From the NCBI RefSeq assembly GCF_000280055.1, contig NZ_ALAB01000024.1, positions 1 to 64,000 on the forward strand: a stretch of 64,000 nucleotides of DNA. The letters run 5' to 3'. Every line of letters starts with the position of its first letter. Position 1 is the first letter of the stretch. This DNA comes from Alishewanella aestuarii B11 (lineage in GTDB: Bacteria; Pseudomonadota; Gammaproteobacteria; Enterobacterales; Alteromonadaceae). The notes below the pieces were generated by a model. The model searched no databases, was not told the origin of the DNA, and saw only the letters and a program-made list of their open reading frames with translations. A program made the translations under genes and the position numbers. Positions 6,578 through 15,597 of the stretch are shown here, piece by piece.

Positions 6578-8011
6578 TTACAGTGCTTCTGCGTAGCGAT
6601 ACAAGGCTTTTAAAATCGCCATTTTCTGCTCATCGGCGCTGTGCTCATGCGCCAGATTTTCCAGTGCCAGGCTAAACTGTTCCAGAGTCAGGTTGGGATT
6701 ATCCAGGCCGTGCATCAGCTTGTCAGTGCGGTAACGTTGCCATTTTTGCAGCTCGCTATCGGTAAGACTGAGCGGGTAATTACGTGCCCGGTATAAAAAA
6801 TATAAGCGGTTTAGCCGCTCTTCGCTAAAGATCAGGCTATCGGCGGTTAGGCTGGCCGGATCCAGCTGGTGCAGCTGTTGCATTTTTTGTTTATCGGCGT
6901 CGCTGATAAAGCCGTTGTACAGCTGATAATCGGGGTTGGTTTCAGCGCCGTAGTCGCCGGCTTGTTGATACAGCTCGACCACTTTTTGTTGTAACTGGCG
7001 ATTTTGGCGCAGCCATTCCAGATGGTGCAGGCATTGGTTGCGGTCAATGCCAAGCTCGGTTGCGCGTTCGGCACTCAGGGTTTTCGCATTGGCCAGCACC
7101 GGGCATTTATTCAGATGGATCAGTTTTAACCCCAGTCGCTGTTCGCCTTCGGCCAGTTCACTGCTCTTACGGTAGAGTTTTTGTTGCAGTGTAGCCAAAT
7201 CATCATCCAGCAGCGCTCTGGGGTCGAGCTGCAGGTTATAGCAGATAACCGCGTTCTTATTGCTTGGGTGGTAGGCCAGCGGCACTATCCAGCTGGCACA
7301 GCCCTGAATCGCCGGGAACTTTGAAGAAATATGCACCAAGGGTGTTAAGCCTGCAACGTCAATCAGCTCGGCGACTTTTTGCTTTTTACGCAGTTCAAAC
7401 AGATAGTGAAACAGTTTAGGTTGTTGCTGTTTAATCAGTTTGGCTATAGCGATGGTGGCATACACATCAGACAGCGCATCATGGGCGGCGCTATGTTCTA
7501 AATTATTGGCTTTGGTTAGCAGCTCCAGCTTAAAACTGGGGCTGCCATCATCACGTAGCGGCCAGTTAATACCCTCGGGGCGCAGCGCGTAGCAGGTGCG
7601 CACCAAATCAATCAGATCCCAGCGACTGTTGCCCTGCTGCCATTCGCGGCCGTACACATCATAAAAGTTACGATACAGGCCGTAGCGGGTGACCTCATCG
7701 TCAAAGCGCAGGCTGTTATACCCCAGCACGCAGGTATTGGGAGTACTAAAGGCGTTTAGGATCCGCTGCATAAACTCGGTTTCAACTAAGCCTTTTTTAT
7801 TACAGAGCTGCGGGGTTAAACCGGTGATCAGGGCGGCTGCCGGATGGGGCAGGTAGTCGTTGGCGAGCTGGCAATACCACATCTCGGGCTCGCCAATAAT
7901 ATTCAGTTCATGGTCGGTACGGATACCGGCAAATTGGGCCGGGCGATCTTTTTTCGGATCGGCGCCCCAGGTCTCAAAGTCATAGAAATAAAAGCTTGGC
8001 GCTTGGCTCAT
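6578..8011 (-). CDS. sbcB: Exodeoxyribonuclease I
   Basis: ExoI degrades single-stranded DNA 3' to 5' and works in mismatch repair and in limiting RecF-type recombination. The N-terminal exonuclease domain carries the DEDDh residues: YDFETWG near residue 10, a middle Asp in NSLRFDDE near residue 105, and HDALSD near residue 175. The following SH3-like and C-terminal helical parts give 477 residues, the normal length. The ATG has ACAGGAA in front. It is transcribed alone, divergent from the chemoreceptor gene. Assignment is secure from motif spacing and full-length resemblance to E. coli ExoI. Confidence 0.96.
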   Translation of the reverse strand: MSQAPSFYFYDFETWGADPKKDRPAQFAGIRTDHELNIIGEPEMWYCQLANDYLPHPAAALITGLTPQLCNKKGLVETEFMQRILNAFSTPNTCVLGYNSLRFDDEVTRYGLYRNFYDVYGREWQQGNSRWDLIDLVRTCYALRPEGINWPLRDDGSPSFKLELLTKANNLEHSAAHDALSDVYATIAIAKLIKQQQPKLFHYLFELRKKQKVAELIDVAGLTPLVHISSKFPAIQGCASWIVPLAYHPSNKNAVICYNLQLDPRALLDDDLATLQQKLYRKSSELAEGEQRLGLKLIHLNKCPVLANAKTLSAERATELGIDRNQCLHHLEWLRQNRQLQQKVVELYQQAGDYGAETNPDYQLYNGFISDADKQKMQQLHQLDPASLTADSLIFSEERLNRLYFLYRARNYPLSLTDSELQKWQRYRTDKLMHGLDNPNLTLEQFSLALENLAHEHSADEQKMAILKALYRYAEAL

Positions 8012-8237
8012 GGCGGTTCCTGTCCGGAATTTCAGCAGCTTACTAACATTAGAGCATATAGCGGCATAATAACCGATCGCCGGCCTGCAGGTACAGTCAG
8101 GCGGGAGTCCTCAGCATGGTAAGCCGCAGCTCACTTAATCGGATAAAAAGCGCTGCTACACGCTTTTCTACCTCCAAGGTGGTAAATTGCGCTACAATGT
8201 TTGATGTGTTTTTCTAATTATTTAAAGAGCTTACACC

Positions 8238-9785
8238 ATGCGTAAAAACCTGCCTGTTACCAATCAACGCCGTACATTTGGCCCTGAGGAGCGGTTAATC
8301 TCGGTTACCGATACCCGCGGTATTATTGTTGACTGTAATGAGGCTTTTGTCGCGGTAAGTGGCTACAGCAAAGAGGAGCTGCTGGGACAGCCGCATAATC
8401 TGGTACGGCATCCGGATATGCCTGCGGCAGCCTATGAAACCATGTGGCGTTACCTGAAGCAGGGTAAAAACTGGATGGGCCTGGTGAAGAACCGCTGTAA
8501 AAACGGTGATTATTACTGGGTGGATGCCTATGTGATGCCGATTTTCGAAAAAGGCCAGATCGTGGGTTATGAGTCGGTGCGTTGTGCGCCGAAAGAGCAG
8601 GATGTCACCCGCGCTGAACAACTGTATCAACACATCAATCAGGGCAAAGCTGCTGCAAAGCGCTGGTCGGTGGAGGCGGGGCTCGGTTTATTGACGCTGC
8701 TGGTCGCTAGCTTAGCGCTGTGGCAAGGCGGTTTAATGGCGCTGGCGTGGGTGCTTGCTGCTGCGACACTGACCTGGGCGCTGTTACAAAAATGGCAGCA
8801 GGCCAAACTCTTTAGTGAGCTGGATGCCTTATTACCCGGTGCCTTTGGTGATCGCTTGGCGGTGCTAAGTTATACCGATGATCGTAATGCGGTAGGCAAG
8901 TTAAAAGTGAATGTACTTAGCGAACGCTCGCATTTGCGTGCCATGCTAACCCGGATTGAAAATGCGGCCAGTAGCGTAGCTAAGGACTCACTGCGCGGCT
9001 TACAACTGACGCAGGAAGCCAACCAGGAGATTGATCGCCAGCAGGCCGAAACCATGCAGGTGGCCACGGCGATGAATCAAATGACGACGACTATCGCCGA
9101 AGTGGCGCACCATGTTACTGATACTGCAGCCCAGGCCGATAAAGCCAACAAATTAGCGGCACGGGGCAATGAAATTGCCGGTACCACCCGCTATTCGATT
9201 GAGAAATTACGCGATACGGTCAGCAGTATCGGCCAGTCGGTGACTGAGGTGTCTGATCAAACCGATAAGATTGCCAAGGCAGCACAGTTTATTGAGCAAA
9301 TTGCCGATCAAACCAATTTACTGGCGTTAAATGCAGCGATAGAAGCGGCTCGCGCCGGCGAACAGGGGCGGGGCTTTGCGGTGGTGGCAGAGGAGGTGCG
9401 TAATCTGGCGCAGCGTACCCAGCAATCGACCAAAGAAATTTATGCTATCGTCGCGGAGTTGACGGCACGGGCGAATAACGCGGTACATGTGGCGCAGTTA
9501 GGGGCCCAGGATGCCGAAAATGGTTTACAAAAAGTGCTGGAAAGTGGTGAGATGTTAAGTGGTATCAATGGCGCAGTGAATGAAATTGCCCATATGTCAA
9601 CCCAGATGGCAGCTGCGGTAGAGCAGCAGGCCCATGTGGCAGACGATATCAACCGTCAGGTTGTCAGCATTTCCACGTTGGCGGGACATAGCACTCAGGC
9701 AGCGACGGAAGCGGCCCATACGCTGAGCCAGCTGAAAAAAGTGTCGGATAATCTGGCCGATTTGGTTCATCGGTTTAAACGCTAA
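8238..9785 (+). CDS. Aer-like methyl-accepting chemotaxis protein with N-terminal PAS domain, 515 aa
   Basis: Residues 20-125 form a PAS domain close to the FAD-binding one of the E. coli aerotaxis receptor Aer ([26 protein letters not shown], then [21 protein letters not shown]). Two membrane segments at about 152-190 follow with almost no periplasmic loop, again as in Aer. The rest is the cytoplasmic coiled-coil signalling domain, with the conserved hairpin tip at about residues 353-392 ([20 protein letters not shown]) that contacts CheA and CheW. There is no C-terminal CheR-binding pentapeptide. It probably senses redox or oxygen from the cytoplasm. The downstream GGDEF/EAL gene begins 26 bases later, so the two are likely co-transcribed. 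Confidence 0.93.
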   Translation: MRKNLPVTNQRRTFGPEERLISVTDTRGIIVDCNEAFVAVSGYSKEELLGQPHNLVRHPDMPAAAYETMWRYLKQGKNWMGLVKNRCKNGDYYWVDAYVMPIFEKGQIVGYESVRCAPKEQDVTRAEQLYQHINQGKAAAKRWSVEAGLGLLTLLVASLALWQGGLMALAWVLAAATLTWALLQKWQQAKLFSELDALLPGAFGDRLAVLSYTDDRNAVGKLKVNVLSERSHLRAMLTRIENAASSVAKDSLRGLQLTQEANQEIDRQQAETMQVATAMNQMTTTIAEVAHHVTDTAAQADKANKLAARGNEIAGTTRYSIEKLRDTVSSIGQSVTEVSDQTDKIAKAAQFIEQIADQTNLLALNAAIEAARAGEQGRGFAVVAEEVRNLAQRTQQSTKEIYAIVAELTARANNAVHVAQLGAQDAENGLQKVLESGEMLSGINGAVNEIAHMSTQMAAAVEQQAHVADDINRQVVSISTLAGHSTQAATEAAHTLSQLKKVSDNLADLVHRFKR

Positions 9786-9811
9786 ACGCAAATCGCAGGC
9801 CCGGGGGCTCG

Positions 9812-12154
9812 ATGTTAAGGTCGTTACGTAGTCAGTTAACCTTATTGCTGGTCGGTTTATTGCTGTTGCTGGCTGTATTTACCGGTTATGCCACCCTAAA
9901 TACTATGCGTAACGACAGTGAGCAGCAAGCACGACAGCTGCTCAAGGTTGCCAGTAACGCCGCTGGCCAAACGCTGCAAGTGCGCAGTGATCAGTTAACT
10001 GACAGCGTCCGCCTGCTGGCGGCCGACTTTGGCTTTCGTCAGGCCGTGGCCACCGCCGAAGCGGAAACCATCAGCAGTGTTTTAGACAATCATGGCGCCC
10101 GGATTAACGCCGATCTGGCGTTTTTATTTACCCCGGATGGCCGGATGCTGGCCAGTACCGCTGCGGTGCAGGATAACGCCGTATTACCCGGTTTATTTGA
10201 ACAAGCCCGTGCTCAGCAAGGTTCGCAGGCCAGCGTACTTAGCGTGGGAGAGCGTGCCTATCAGTTAGTGCTGGTGCCGGTACGGGCGCCGCATATTATT
10301 GCCTGGGTTGGTATGGGCTTTAGTGTCGATCAGCAACTTGCCAGCCAAATCGCCGATTTAACCGGGCTGCAGGTGAGTTTTATCAGGCTCAGCGGCGAAC
10401 GTTTGGTGCTAAGTTCCACGCTTTCGGCAGCGGCCAAACAGCAGCTGGCCGAGCAGCTGCAACATATCATGCTTGATGAACGCGTATTGCCGGAGTTGTT
10501 ACCCCAGCATATCAGTCAGCTATTTGCGCTTAGTGAAACCCAGCAGTTGTGGGGCGTATTGCACCTGCCAAATGCGCAGTGGCTGGCGAATTATCAGGCA
10601 CTGCGTAATCAGCTGCTACAGATCTTTAGTCTGGGCCTGGCGCTGGCGCTGGTGGTGGCCTTTGTATATACCCGTAGTGTCACCCGACCATTGGATAAAC
10701 TGGTGCGCTACGCCAAGGCGATCGGGCGTGGTCAGGAAGTACAGCCGCCGGCGGTAGCCCTAGCTGAAGTGGGCTTGCTGGCAAATACCCTTACCCAGAT
10801 GCGTGCGGCAATTCAGCAGCGTGAGCGGCAACTACTGGAGCAGGTGGAGCGCGACCCGTTAACCGGGTTAGCAAACCGGCTGGCGGTCGAGAAGCACCTG
10901 GCAGCCAGGCTGCAGCAGCAGGCGTCGACCTTATTGCTATTAAATATCGCAAAGTTTCGTTACGTAAACGATAGTCTGGGCTATCACAGTGGCGATTTGT
11001 TATTGCAACAGCTAGCGCTGCGGCTTAACAATGAAACCACAATTAATTTTTGTGCCCGGCTGGGGGCTGATGAGTTTTTACTGGTGATCCCCTCCACGCT
11101 GGAAGAGGAGCAGATCAATAGTTTGCTGGTTAATCTGGCGCAACCCTTCGATTTGGCCGGTTCGGCGATTAATCTACAGTTGGTGGCCGGTGTCTATGCC
11201 ACCACGGCGCTGGCGCAGGATGTCAATGCGATATTGCGGCGGCTGGAAATTGCCCTGGCTAACGCCAAAGCGGACAATCTGCCGCAAGCCTGGTATCGCA
11301 CCGGGCAGGATGAAAGCCATCAGCGGGAGCTGACCTTGATCCGCGATATGCCACAGGCGTTAGACAGTGGTCAGTTTTCTGTGGTATTCCAGCCGAAGGT
11401 CGATATCGTTGCCCGCCGCTGTCGGGCGGCAGAGGCGTTGATCCGCTGGCAACACCCTACACTGGGTTTTGTCTCACCCATGGAGTTTATTACCCTGGCC
11501 GAGCGAACCGGCAATATTAGCCTGATCTCGAACTGGATGTTACAGCAGGTGATCCGGCAACTCGCCAGCTGGCAACAGCTGCACCCGCAAGTGGCAGTGG
11601 CAGTAAATTTATCGGCGGCCGATCTGCTGGATGATGCTTTGCCGGCGCGTATTTTGGCCGCACTGGCTGAAGCCGCTGTGCCAGTGAGTGCCTTAACACT
11701 GGAAGTGACCGAAAGTGCGGTGATGCAGGATGCCAGCCGGGCTATCGCTAATCTGAAAGTATTAAAGCAGGCCGGGATCAAGCTGGCGATTGATGATTTT
11801 GGGACCGGGCAGTCATCACTGGCTTATCTGAAGAATTTGCCGGTACATGAAGTGAAAATCGATCGCGCCTTTATCAAAGATATCGAACACAACCAACAGG
11901 ATGCGTTGATTGTGCAGGCGACAGCGCAGCTGGCGGGAGGACTGGGGCTGACCGTTACGGCAGAAGGGCTGGAGAATCATGCCGGTTTAAGCCGGGTACT
12001 GGATGCCGGCTGTCAGCAGGTGCAGGGGTATTACTTCGCCAAACCGTTATCCGCCAAAGATTTTAGCCAGTGGTTGCAGGATTTTGCGACCCAGGGCGAG
12101 CGTTTCTTTCCGCCTGCAGTGGATCCTGCCACAGCGCCAACTGCTGCTCAATAA
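9812..12154 (+). CDS. Membrane GGDEF/EAL c-di-GMP phosphodiesterase-type protein, 780 aa
   Basis: Layout: membrane helix at 6-27, a periplasmic sensor domain of about 240 residues, membrane helix at 272-290, HAMP-like linker, GGDEF at 345-505 and EAL at 520-765. The GGDEF signature is degenerate (RLGADEF near 416) and has no RxxD inhibitory site, so cyclase activity is doubtful. The EAL domain keeps all expected residues: EALIRW, VNLS, LEVTES, DDFGTG, VKIDR, TAEGLEN and QGYYFAKP. It is therefore most likely a c-di-GMP phosphodiesterase, perhaps tuned by GTP binding to the GGDEF domain. Linkage to the chemoreceptor upstream suggests a motility or adhesion role. Its last 92 bases overlap the convergent LysR gene. 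Confidence 0.92.
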   Translation: MLRSLRSQLTLLLVGLLLLLAVFTGYATLNTMRNDSEQQARQLLKVASNAAGQTLQVRSDQLTDSVRLLAADFGFRQAVATAEAETISSVLDNHGARINADLAFLFTPDGRMLASTAAVQDNAVLPGLFEQARAQQGSQASVLSVGERAYQLVLVPVRAPHIIAWVGMGFSVDQQLASQIADLTGLQVSFIRLSGERLVLSSTLSAAAKQQLAEQLQHIMLDERVLPELLPQHISQLFALSETQQLWGVLHLPNAQWLANYQALRNQLLQIFSLGLALALVVAFVYTRSVTRPLDKLVRYAKAIGRGQEVQPPAVALAEVGLLANTLTQMRAAIQQRERQLLEQVERDPLTGLANRLAVEKHLAARLQQQASTLLLLNIAKFRYVNDSLGYHSGDLLLQQLALRLNNETTINFCARLGADEFLLVIPSTLEEEQINSLLVNLAQPFDLAGSAINLQLVAGVYATTALAQDVNAILRRLEIALANAKADNLPQAWYRTGQDESHQRELTLIRDMPQALDSGQFSVVFQPKVDIVARRCRAAEALIRWQHPTLGFVSPMEFITLAERTGNISLISNWMLQQVIRQLASWQQLHPQVAVAVNLSAADLLDDALPARILAALAEAAVPVSALTLEVTESAVMQDASRAIANLKVLKQAGIKLAIDDFGTGQSSLAYLKNLPVHEVKIDRAFIKDIEHNQQDALIVQATAQLAGGLGLTVTAEGLENHAGLSRVLDAGCQQVQGYYFAKPLSAKDFSQWLQDFATQGERFFPPAVDPATAPTAAQ

Positions 12155-13022
12155 AGCTGCCGAGTTTGACGGCGGCCTGCGGCAAGCGTTTATTACTGTG
12201 CCGTACCAGATACCAGTGACTTAGCAGCGGAAAACCGCTTACCTCCAGTACAGACAGCAGATGTTGCTGTCCCTGCAAGGTATGGGCAGATAACAAGGCT
12301 ACGCCCAGACCAGCCATCACACTAAGCCGGATCGCTTCATTTGACTCCATTTGCATACTATATTTGATTTCAGTGGCCTGGCTACTGAGCCAGCTATCAA
12401 AGGTCATGCGGGTGGCAGAGCCGGGTTCGCGCAGAATAAAGCGTTCCTCCTGCAGCATACCAAAACTTAAGCCGCTTTGCCGGCTGGCCCAGTGCCCGGG
12501 CGGGGCCACCAGATACAGCGGGTTGGCGACTACGGCCTTGGCTTTAACATTTTCCCCGCCGGGTGGGTGACTAAATAAATACAGGTGATCCTGTTGCTGG
12601 GCAAAGCGGTTTAAAATATGGGCCCGGTTGCCGATCTGCAGGTTGATCACCACCCTCGGATAGTCACGGCTAAAATCAGCCAGCAGTTGTGGCAACAGAT
12701 ATTGGGCGGTATTGACTACCGCCAGCGAAATGGTGCCGGCATCGCCACGGCGCTGTTGATGTAGCTGCTGATTAAATTCTGATAGCCGTTCATCAATATC
12801 CAGCACCGCCTGATACAGCAGTTCACCACTGGCGGTCAGTTGTAAGCGTTGTTGCTGATAATCAAACAGCGGCTCGCCAATGATTTCACTCAGTTTTTTA
12901 AGTTGTAATGATACCGTGGGTTGCGTCAGGTGCAGTAAACGGGAAGCGGCGGTAATATTGCCACTTTCGGCAACCTGGCGGAAAACCTGTAATAGCCGGA
13001 AACTAAGATGACGGGCGTCCAT
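12063..13022 (-). CDS. LysR-family transcriptional regulator (likely of the SbtA-like transporter), 319 aa
   Basis: The N-terminal winged helix-turn-helix spans residues 5-64 (FRQVAESGNITAASRLLHLTQ, then PTVSLQLKKLSEIIGEPLF). The effector domain follows from about 92 to 300. The protein resembles CbbR/CmpR-type regulators that respond to carbon status. It is divergent from the SbtA-like gene with 123 bases between them, the classical layout for a LysR protein and its target. No ribosome site is visible before ATG 13022. The 3' end runs 92 bases into the opposite-strand GGDEF/EAL gene, so its last 30 residues are encoded antisense to that gene. An alternative effector than bicarbonate cannot be excluded. 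Confidence 0.9.
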   Translation of the reverse strand: MDARHLSFRLLQVFRQVAESGNITAASRLLHLTQPTVSLQLKKLSEIIGEPLFDYQQQRLQLTASGELLYQAVLDIDERLSEFNQQLHQQRRGDAGTISLAVVNTAQYLLPQLLADFSRDYPRVVINLQIGNRAHILNRFAQQQDHLYLFSHPPGGENVKAKAVVANPLYLVAPPGHWASRQSGLSFGMLQEERFILREPGSATRMTFDSWLSSQATEIKYSMQMESNEAIRLSVMAGLGVALLSAHTLQGQQHLLSVLEVSGFPLLSHWYLVRHSNKRLPQAAVKLGSFIEQQLALWQDPLQAERNARPGSQNPATTG

Positions 13023-13145
13023 AGATAATTATCAATAGTGATTTGTTAGATTATTAATTAGCATAAAGGGTAGGTTGCAGGCAAGATCGCCGCCGATATT
13101 TACACAAACTAAAACTACATGATGCTCTAGAACGGGGAGAACTTA
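13023..13145. promoter_or_regulatory. Divergent lysR-sbtA control region
   Basis: This AT-rich spacer contains the perfect palindrome GATAATTATC at 13024-13033, immediately before the LysR start, and further AT-rich dyads (ATTAATTA) at about 13052-13060. LysR proteins bind dyads of the T-N11-A kind in such spacers and usually repress their own gene. GGGGAGA just before 13146 is the ribosome site of the transporter. Operator assignment is inference. Confidence 0.45.
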
Positions 13146-14069
13146 ATGCCAGATGTGGTTATAGCGTTTTTTGCCTTGGGTTTAATTGCCGGCCTGGTGA
13201 AATCCGATCTCAAAGTGCCGGTGTCGATTTATGAAATCCTGTCAATTTTACTGATGTTGGTAATTGGCCTGAAAGGCGGTATGGCATTGCATGGCGAACC
13301 CTTGTTGCCGCTGCTGCCGGAGCTGGCGCTAATCGTATTTTGTGGTGCCCTGATCCCACTGCTGCTGTATCCGCTGTTAAGACGCCTGATTAAGCTGGAT
13401 AGTGCCAACGCTGCCAGTATTGCCGCGCACTATGGCTCTGTCAGCGCGGGTACCTTTGCGGTGGTGCTGGCGGTTGCGATGGCGAATAATCTGGAATTAT
13501 CCGCCCAGACCACACTTTACCTGGTGCTGCTGGAATTGCCGGCTATCGTGGTAATGCTCTGGCTGTACCGCTTTATTAATGGCACCAAGGCCAATGGTCT
13601 GGCAATTTTACATGAAGCCCTGACCAGCCGCGGTGTGCTGCTGTTATTGGGCGGCATGTTGATTGGGGCTTTTTATGGTAATGAGGGCTTATCGGAAATT
13701 ACCCCGGTATTGCTGGGTGGTTTTAAAACCATGCTGGCGCTGTTTTTATTGGAAATGGGCCTGTGCACGGCCCGGGTCTGTAATCCGTTGCCGTGGAAGC
13801 ATTGGCGGCTGATGATTTTCGCACTGGTTACGCCGTTGGTACTGGCCAGTGTCGGACTGCTGGTTGCCGGCATCCTGGGCATGCCAGCGGGTAGTGCCCT
13901 GGTGTTTGCGACGCTAATGGCCAGTGCTTCTTATATCGCGGCACCCGCGGCGATCCGGGCCGCCATTCCACAGGCCGATATCGGCCTGTCGATGCTGGCG
14001 GCGCTCGGGATCACCTTCCCATTTAATATCTTAATCGGTATTCCACTTTACCAAAGCTGGATCCTTTAG
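13146..14069 (+). CDS. SbtA-like Na+-dependent bicarbonate transporter, 307 aa
   Basis: The protein has about ten hydrophobic segments across its length and belongs to the SbtA (DUF897) family. In cyanobacteria this family brings in HCO3- with Na+. Recognisable parts are the N-terminal FALGLIAGLVKSDLKVPVSIYE, the KGGMALHG segment, SAAHYGSVSAGTF-like residues 92-105 (AAHYGSVSAGTFAVV) and the C-terminal ASASYIAAPAAIRAAIP. Length (307) is slightly shorter than many cyanobacterial SbtA proteins. No PII-like SbtB partner is adjacent, and none is seen in the window. With no carbon-fixation genes in the window, the imported bicarbonate probably feeds anaplerotic or biosynthetic carboxylases. Other anions remain possible. 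Its stop overlaps the convergent selO stop by four bases. Confidence 0.88.
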   Translation: MPDVVIAFFALGLIAGLVKSDLKVPVSIYEILSILLMLVIGLKGGMALHGEPLLPLLPELALIVFCGALIPLLLYPLLRRLIKLDSANAASIAAHYGSVSAGTFAVVLAVAMANNLELSAQTTLYLVLLELPAIVVMLWLYRFINGTKANGLAILHEALTSRGVLLLLGGMLIGAFYGNEGLSEITPVLLGGFKTMLALFLLEMGLCTARVCNPLPWKHWRLMIFALVTPLVLASVGLLVAGILGMPAGSALVFATLMASASYIAAPAAIRAAIPQADIGLSMLAALGITFPFNILIGIPLYQSWIL

Positions 14070-15520
14070 GTACCACAAAAAGTCTGGCAGACGCGCTGTT
14101 CCGGGCGTGCTGCCAGGCTGTATGGCTCACCTGTTGCTGATGGCTGATAGGGTTGTTGCCATAGCTGCTGCAACTGTTGGAATAAAGCTAAATCACCATC
14201 CTGGCTGACCTGGTCTATCACCTGTTGGATCAGGTGATTGCGTGGGATCAGATAAGGGTTGGCGGTTGCCATAATAGCCTGCGTATCGGCAGTCTGCTGG
14301 CTCAGGCGCTGCTGCCATTGCCGCTGCCAGGCACTGTACTGTTGTTTGTCCAGTTGCTGTGTTAAATAGGCACTGTCGCCTTGGCGCAGCGCGAAAAAAC
14401 TCTGGCTAAAATCAGCCTGGCCAGCGCTCAGTAACGCAAGAAAATCGGCGATCAGCTGATCGTCCGCCTCCTCCTGTTTCGGTGCCGTTAATCCCAACTT
14501 GGCCCGAAAGCGCTGCCGGTATGCAGTTTGATAATACTGTGGAAAGGCGTTCAACACCGACATTGCCAGCGCAATCGCCTGCTCTTGATCCGGGTCAATC
14601 AGGGACAGCAGGGCTTCGGCCAGCCGGGCCAGGTTCCACTGCGCAACGGCTGGCTGATTCTGATAGGCATAGCGACCCTGTTGATCGATATAACTGTAAA
14701 CCTGCCGCGGTTGATAGGCTTCCATAAAGGCGCAGGGACCATAGTCTATCGTTTCGCCGCTCAGGCTCATATTATCGGTATTCATGACACCGTGGATAAA
14801 ACCCAGGCTCATCCAGTGCGCGACCAACTGCGCCTGGCGCTCCGCTACCTGCTGTAACAGTGCCAGATACGGATTATCCTGTTGCCACAGCTGCGGATAG
14901 TGACGGTTTATGACATAGTCTGCCAGCGCGGGCAGCGCAGCCGGATCAGGCTGGCTGGCAGCATACTGCATTGTACCGATCCGGATATGACTACTGGCAA
15001 CCCGGGTTAAGATAGCGCCCGGTAGTGTTTCATCACGGAACACTAACTCACCGCTGCTCACGGCTGCTAACGCCCGGGTGGTGGGTACGCCTAAGCCATA
15101 CATGGCTTCGCTAACCAGATATTCCCGTAATACCGGACCCAGTGGGGCGCGGCCATCGCCACTGCGTGAAAACGGGGTACGGCCAGCGCCTTTTAGTTGC
15201 AGATCGTAAAGCTTACCATCCTTGGCCCGCAGCTCTGCCAGTAGCAGCGCCCGGCCATCGCCTAAGCGGGGAACATAGTTAGCAAATTGGTGGCCAGCAT
15301 AGGCCTGAGCCAGCGGCAATGTCCAATCGGGTAGGTTGTTACCGCTAAACAGCGCTAAGCCCTCAGCTGTGCGCTGATACTGTTCTGGCAACTTTAGTTC
15401 GCTGGCCAGTGTTTGATTAAATGCCAGCCAGGCCGGGGCGCGCACCGGCGTTGGCACACAATCAGCGTAGCAGGCAGCAGGCAGGGTTCGGTAGCTATGT
15501 TCAACCTGAAATAATGACAT
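14066..15520 (-). CDS. selO: SelO (YdiU) protein adenylyltransferase, 484 aa
   Basis: SelO is a pseudokinase-fold enzyme that transfers AMP from ATP to Ser, Thr or Tyr of proteins in redox defence. Diagnostic stretches are AYAGHQFANYVPRLGDGRA (residues 70-90), KGAGRTPFSRSGDGRAPLG (109-127), the metal and catalytic region GVMNTDNMSLSGETIDYGP (243-261) and NPYLIPRNHL near 420. The third residue from the end is Cys (FCGT), the position taken by selenocysteine in eukaryotic SelO. It is encoded by a normal Cys codon, so no recoding is needed. Length is typical. It is convergent with the SbtA-like gene and has a weak ribosome site. Confidence 0.95.
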   Translation of the reverse strand: MSLFQVEHSYRTLPAACYADCVPTPVRAPAWLAFNQTLASELKLPEQYQRTAEGLALFSGNNLPDWTLPLAQAYAGHQFANYVPRLGDGRALLLAELRAKDGKLYDLQLKGAGRTPFSRSGDGRAPLGPVLREYLVSEAMYGLGVPTTRALAAVSSGELVFRDETLPGAILTRVASSHIRIGTMQYAASQPDPAALPALADYVINRHYPQLWQQDNPYLALLQQVAERQAQLVAHWMSLGFIHGVMNTDNMSLSGETIDYGPCAFMEAYQPRQVYSYIDQQGRYAYQNQPAVAQWNLARLAEALLSLIDPDQEQAIALAMSVLNAFPQYYQTAYRQRFRAKLGLTAPKQEEADDQLIADFLALLSAGQADFSQSFFALRQGDSAYLTQQLDKQQYSAWQRQWQQRLSQQTADTQAIMATANPYLIPRNHLIQQVIDQVSQDGDLALFQQLQQLWQQPYQPSATGEPYSLAARPEQRVCQTFCGT

Positions 15521-15597
15521 AACGGCTCTAAGGCAGTGACAGAATAGTTGAGTAGTTTACTCAGATATTCCCGCTCTGGCTAGGTCGCGTGCATGCT

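Noticed and set aside
11371..11781. Antisense frame inside the EAL domain
   Set aside because: It mirrors the GC-rich codons of the catalytic domain and has Ser/Ala-rich nonsense composition.
14066..14090. Selenocysteine in SelO
   Set aside because: The third residue from the end is a normal Cys codon and the stop is TAA, so no UGA recoding is needed.
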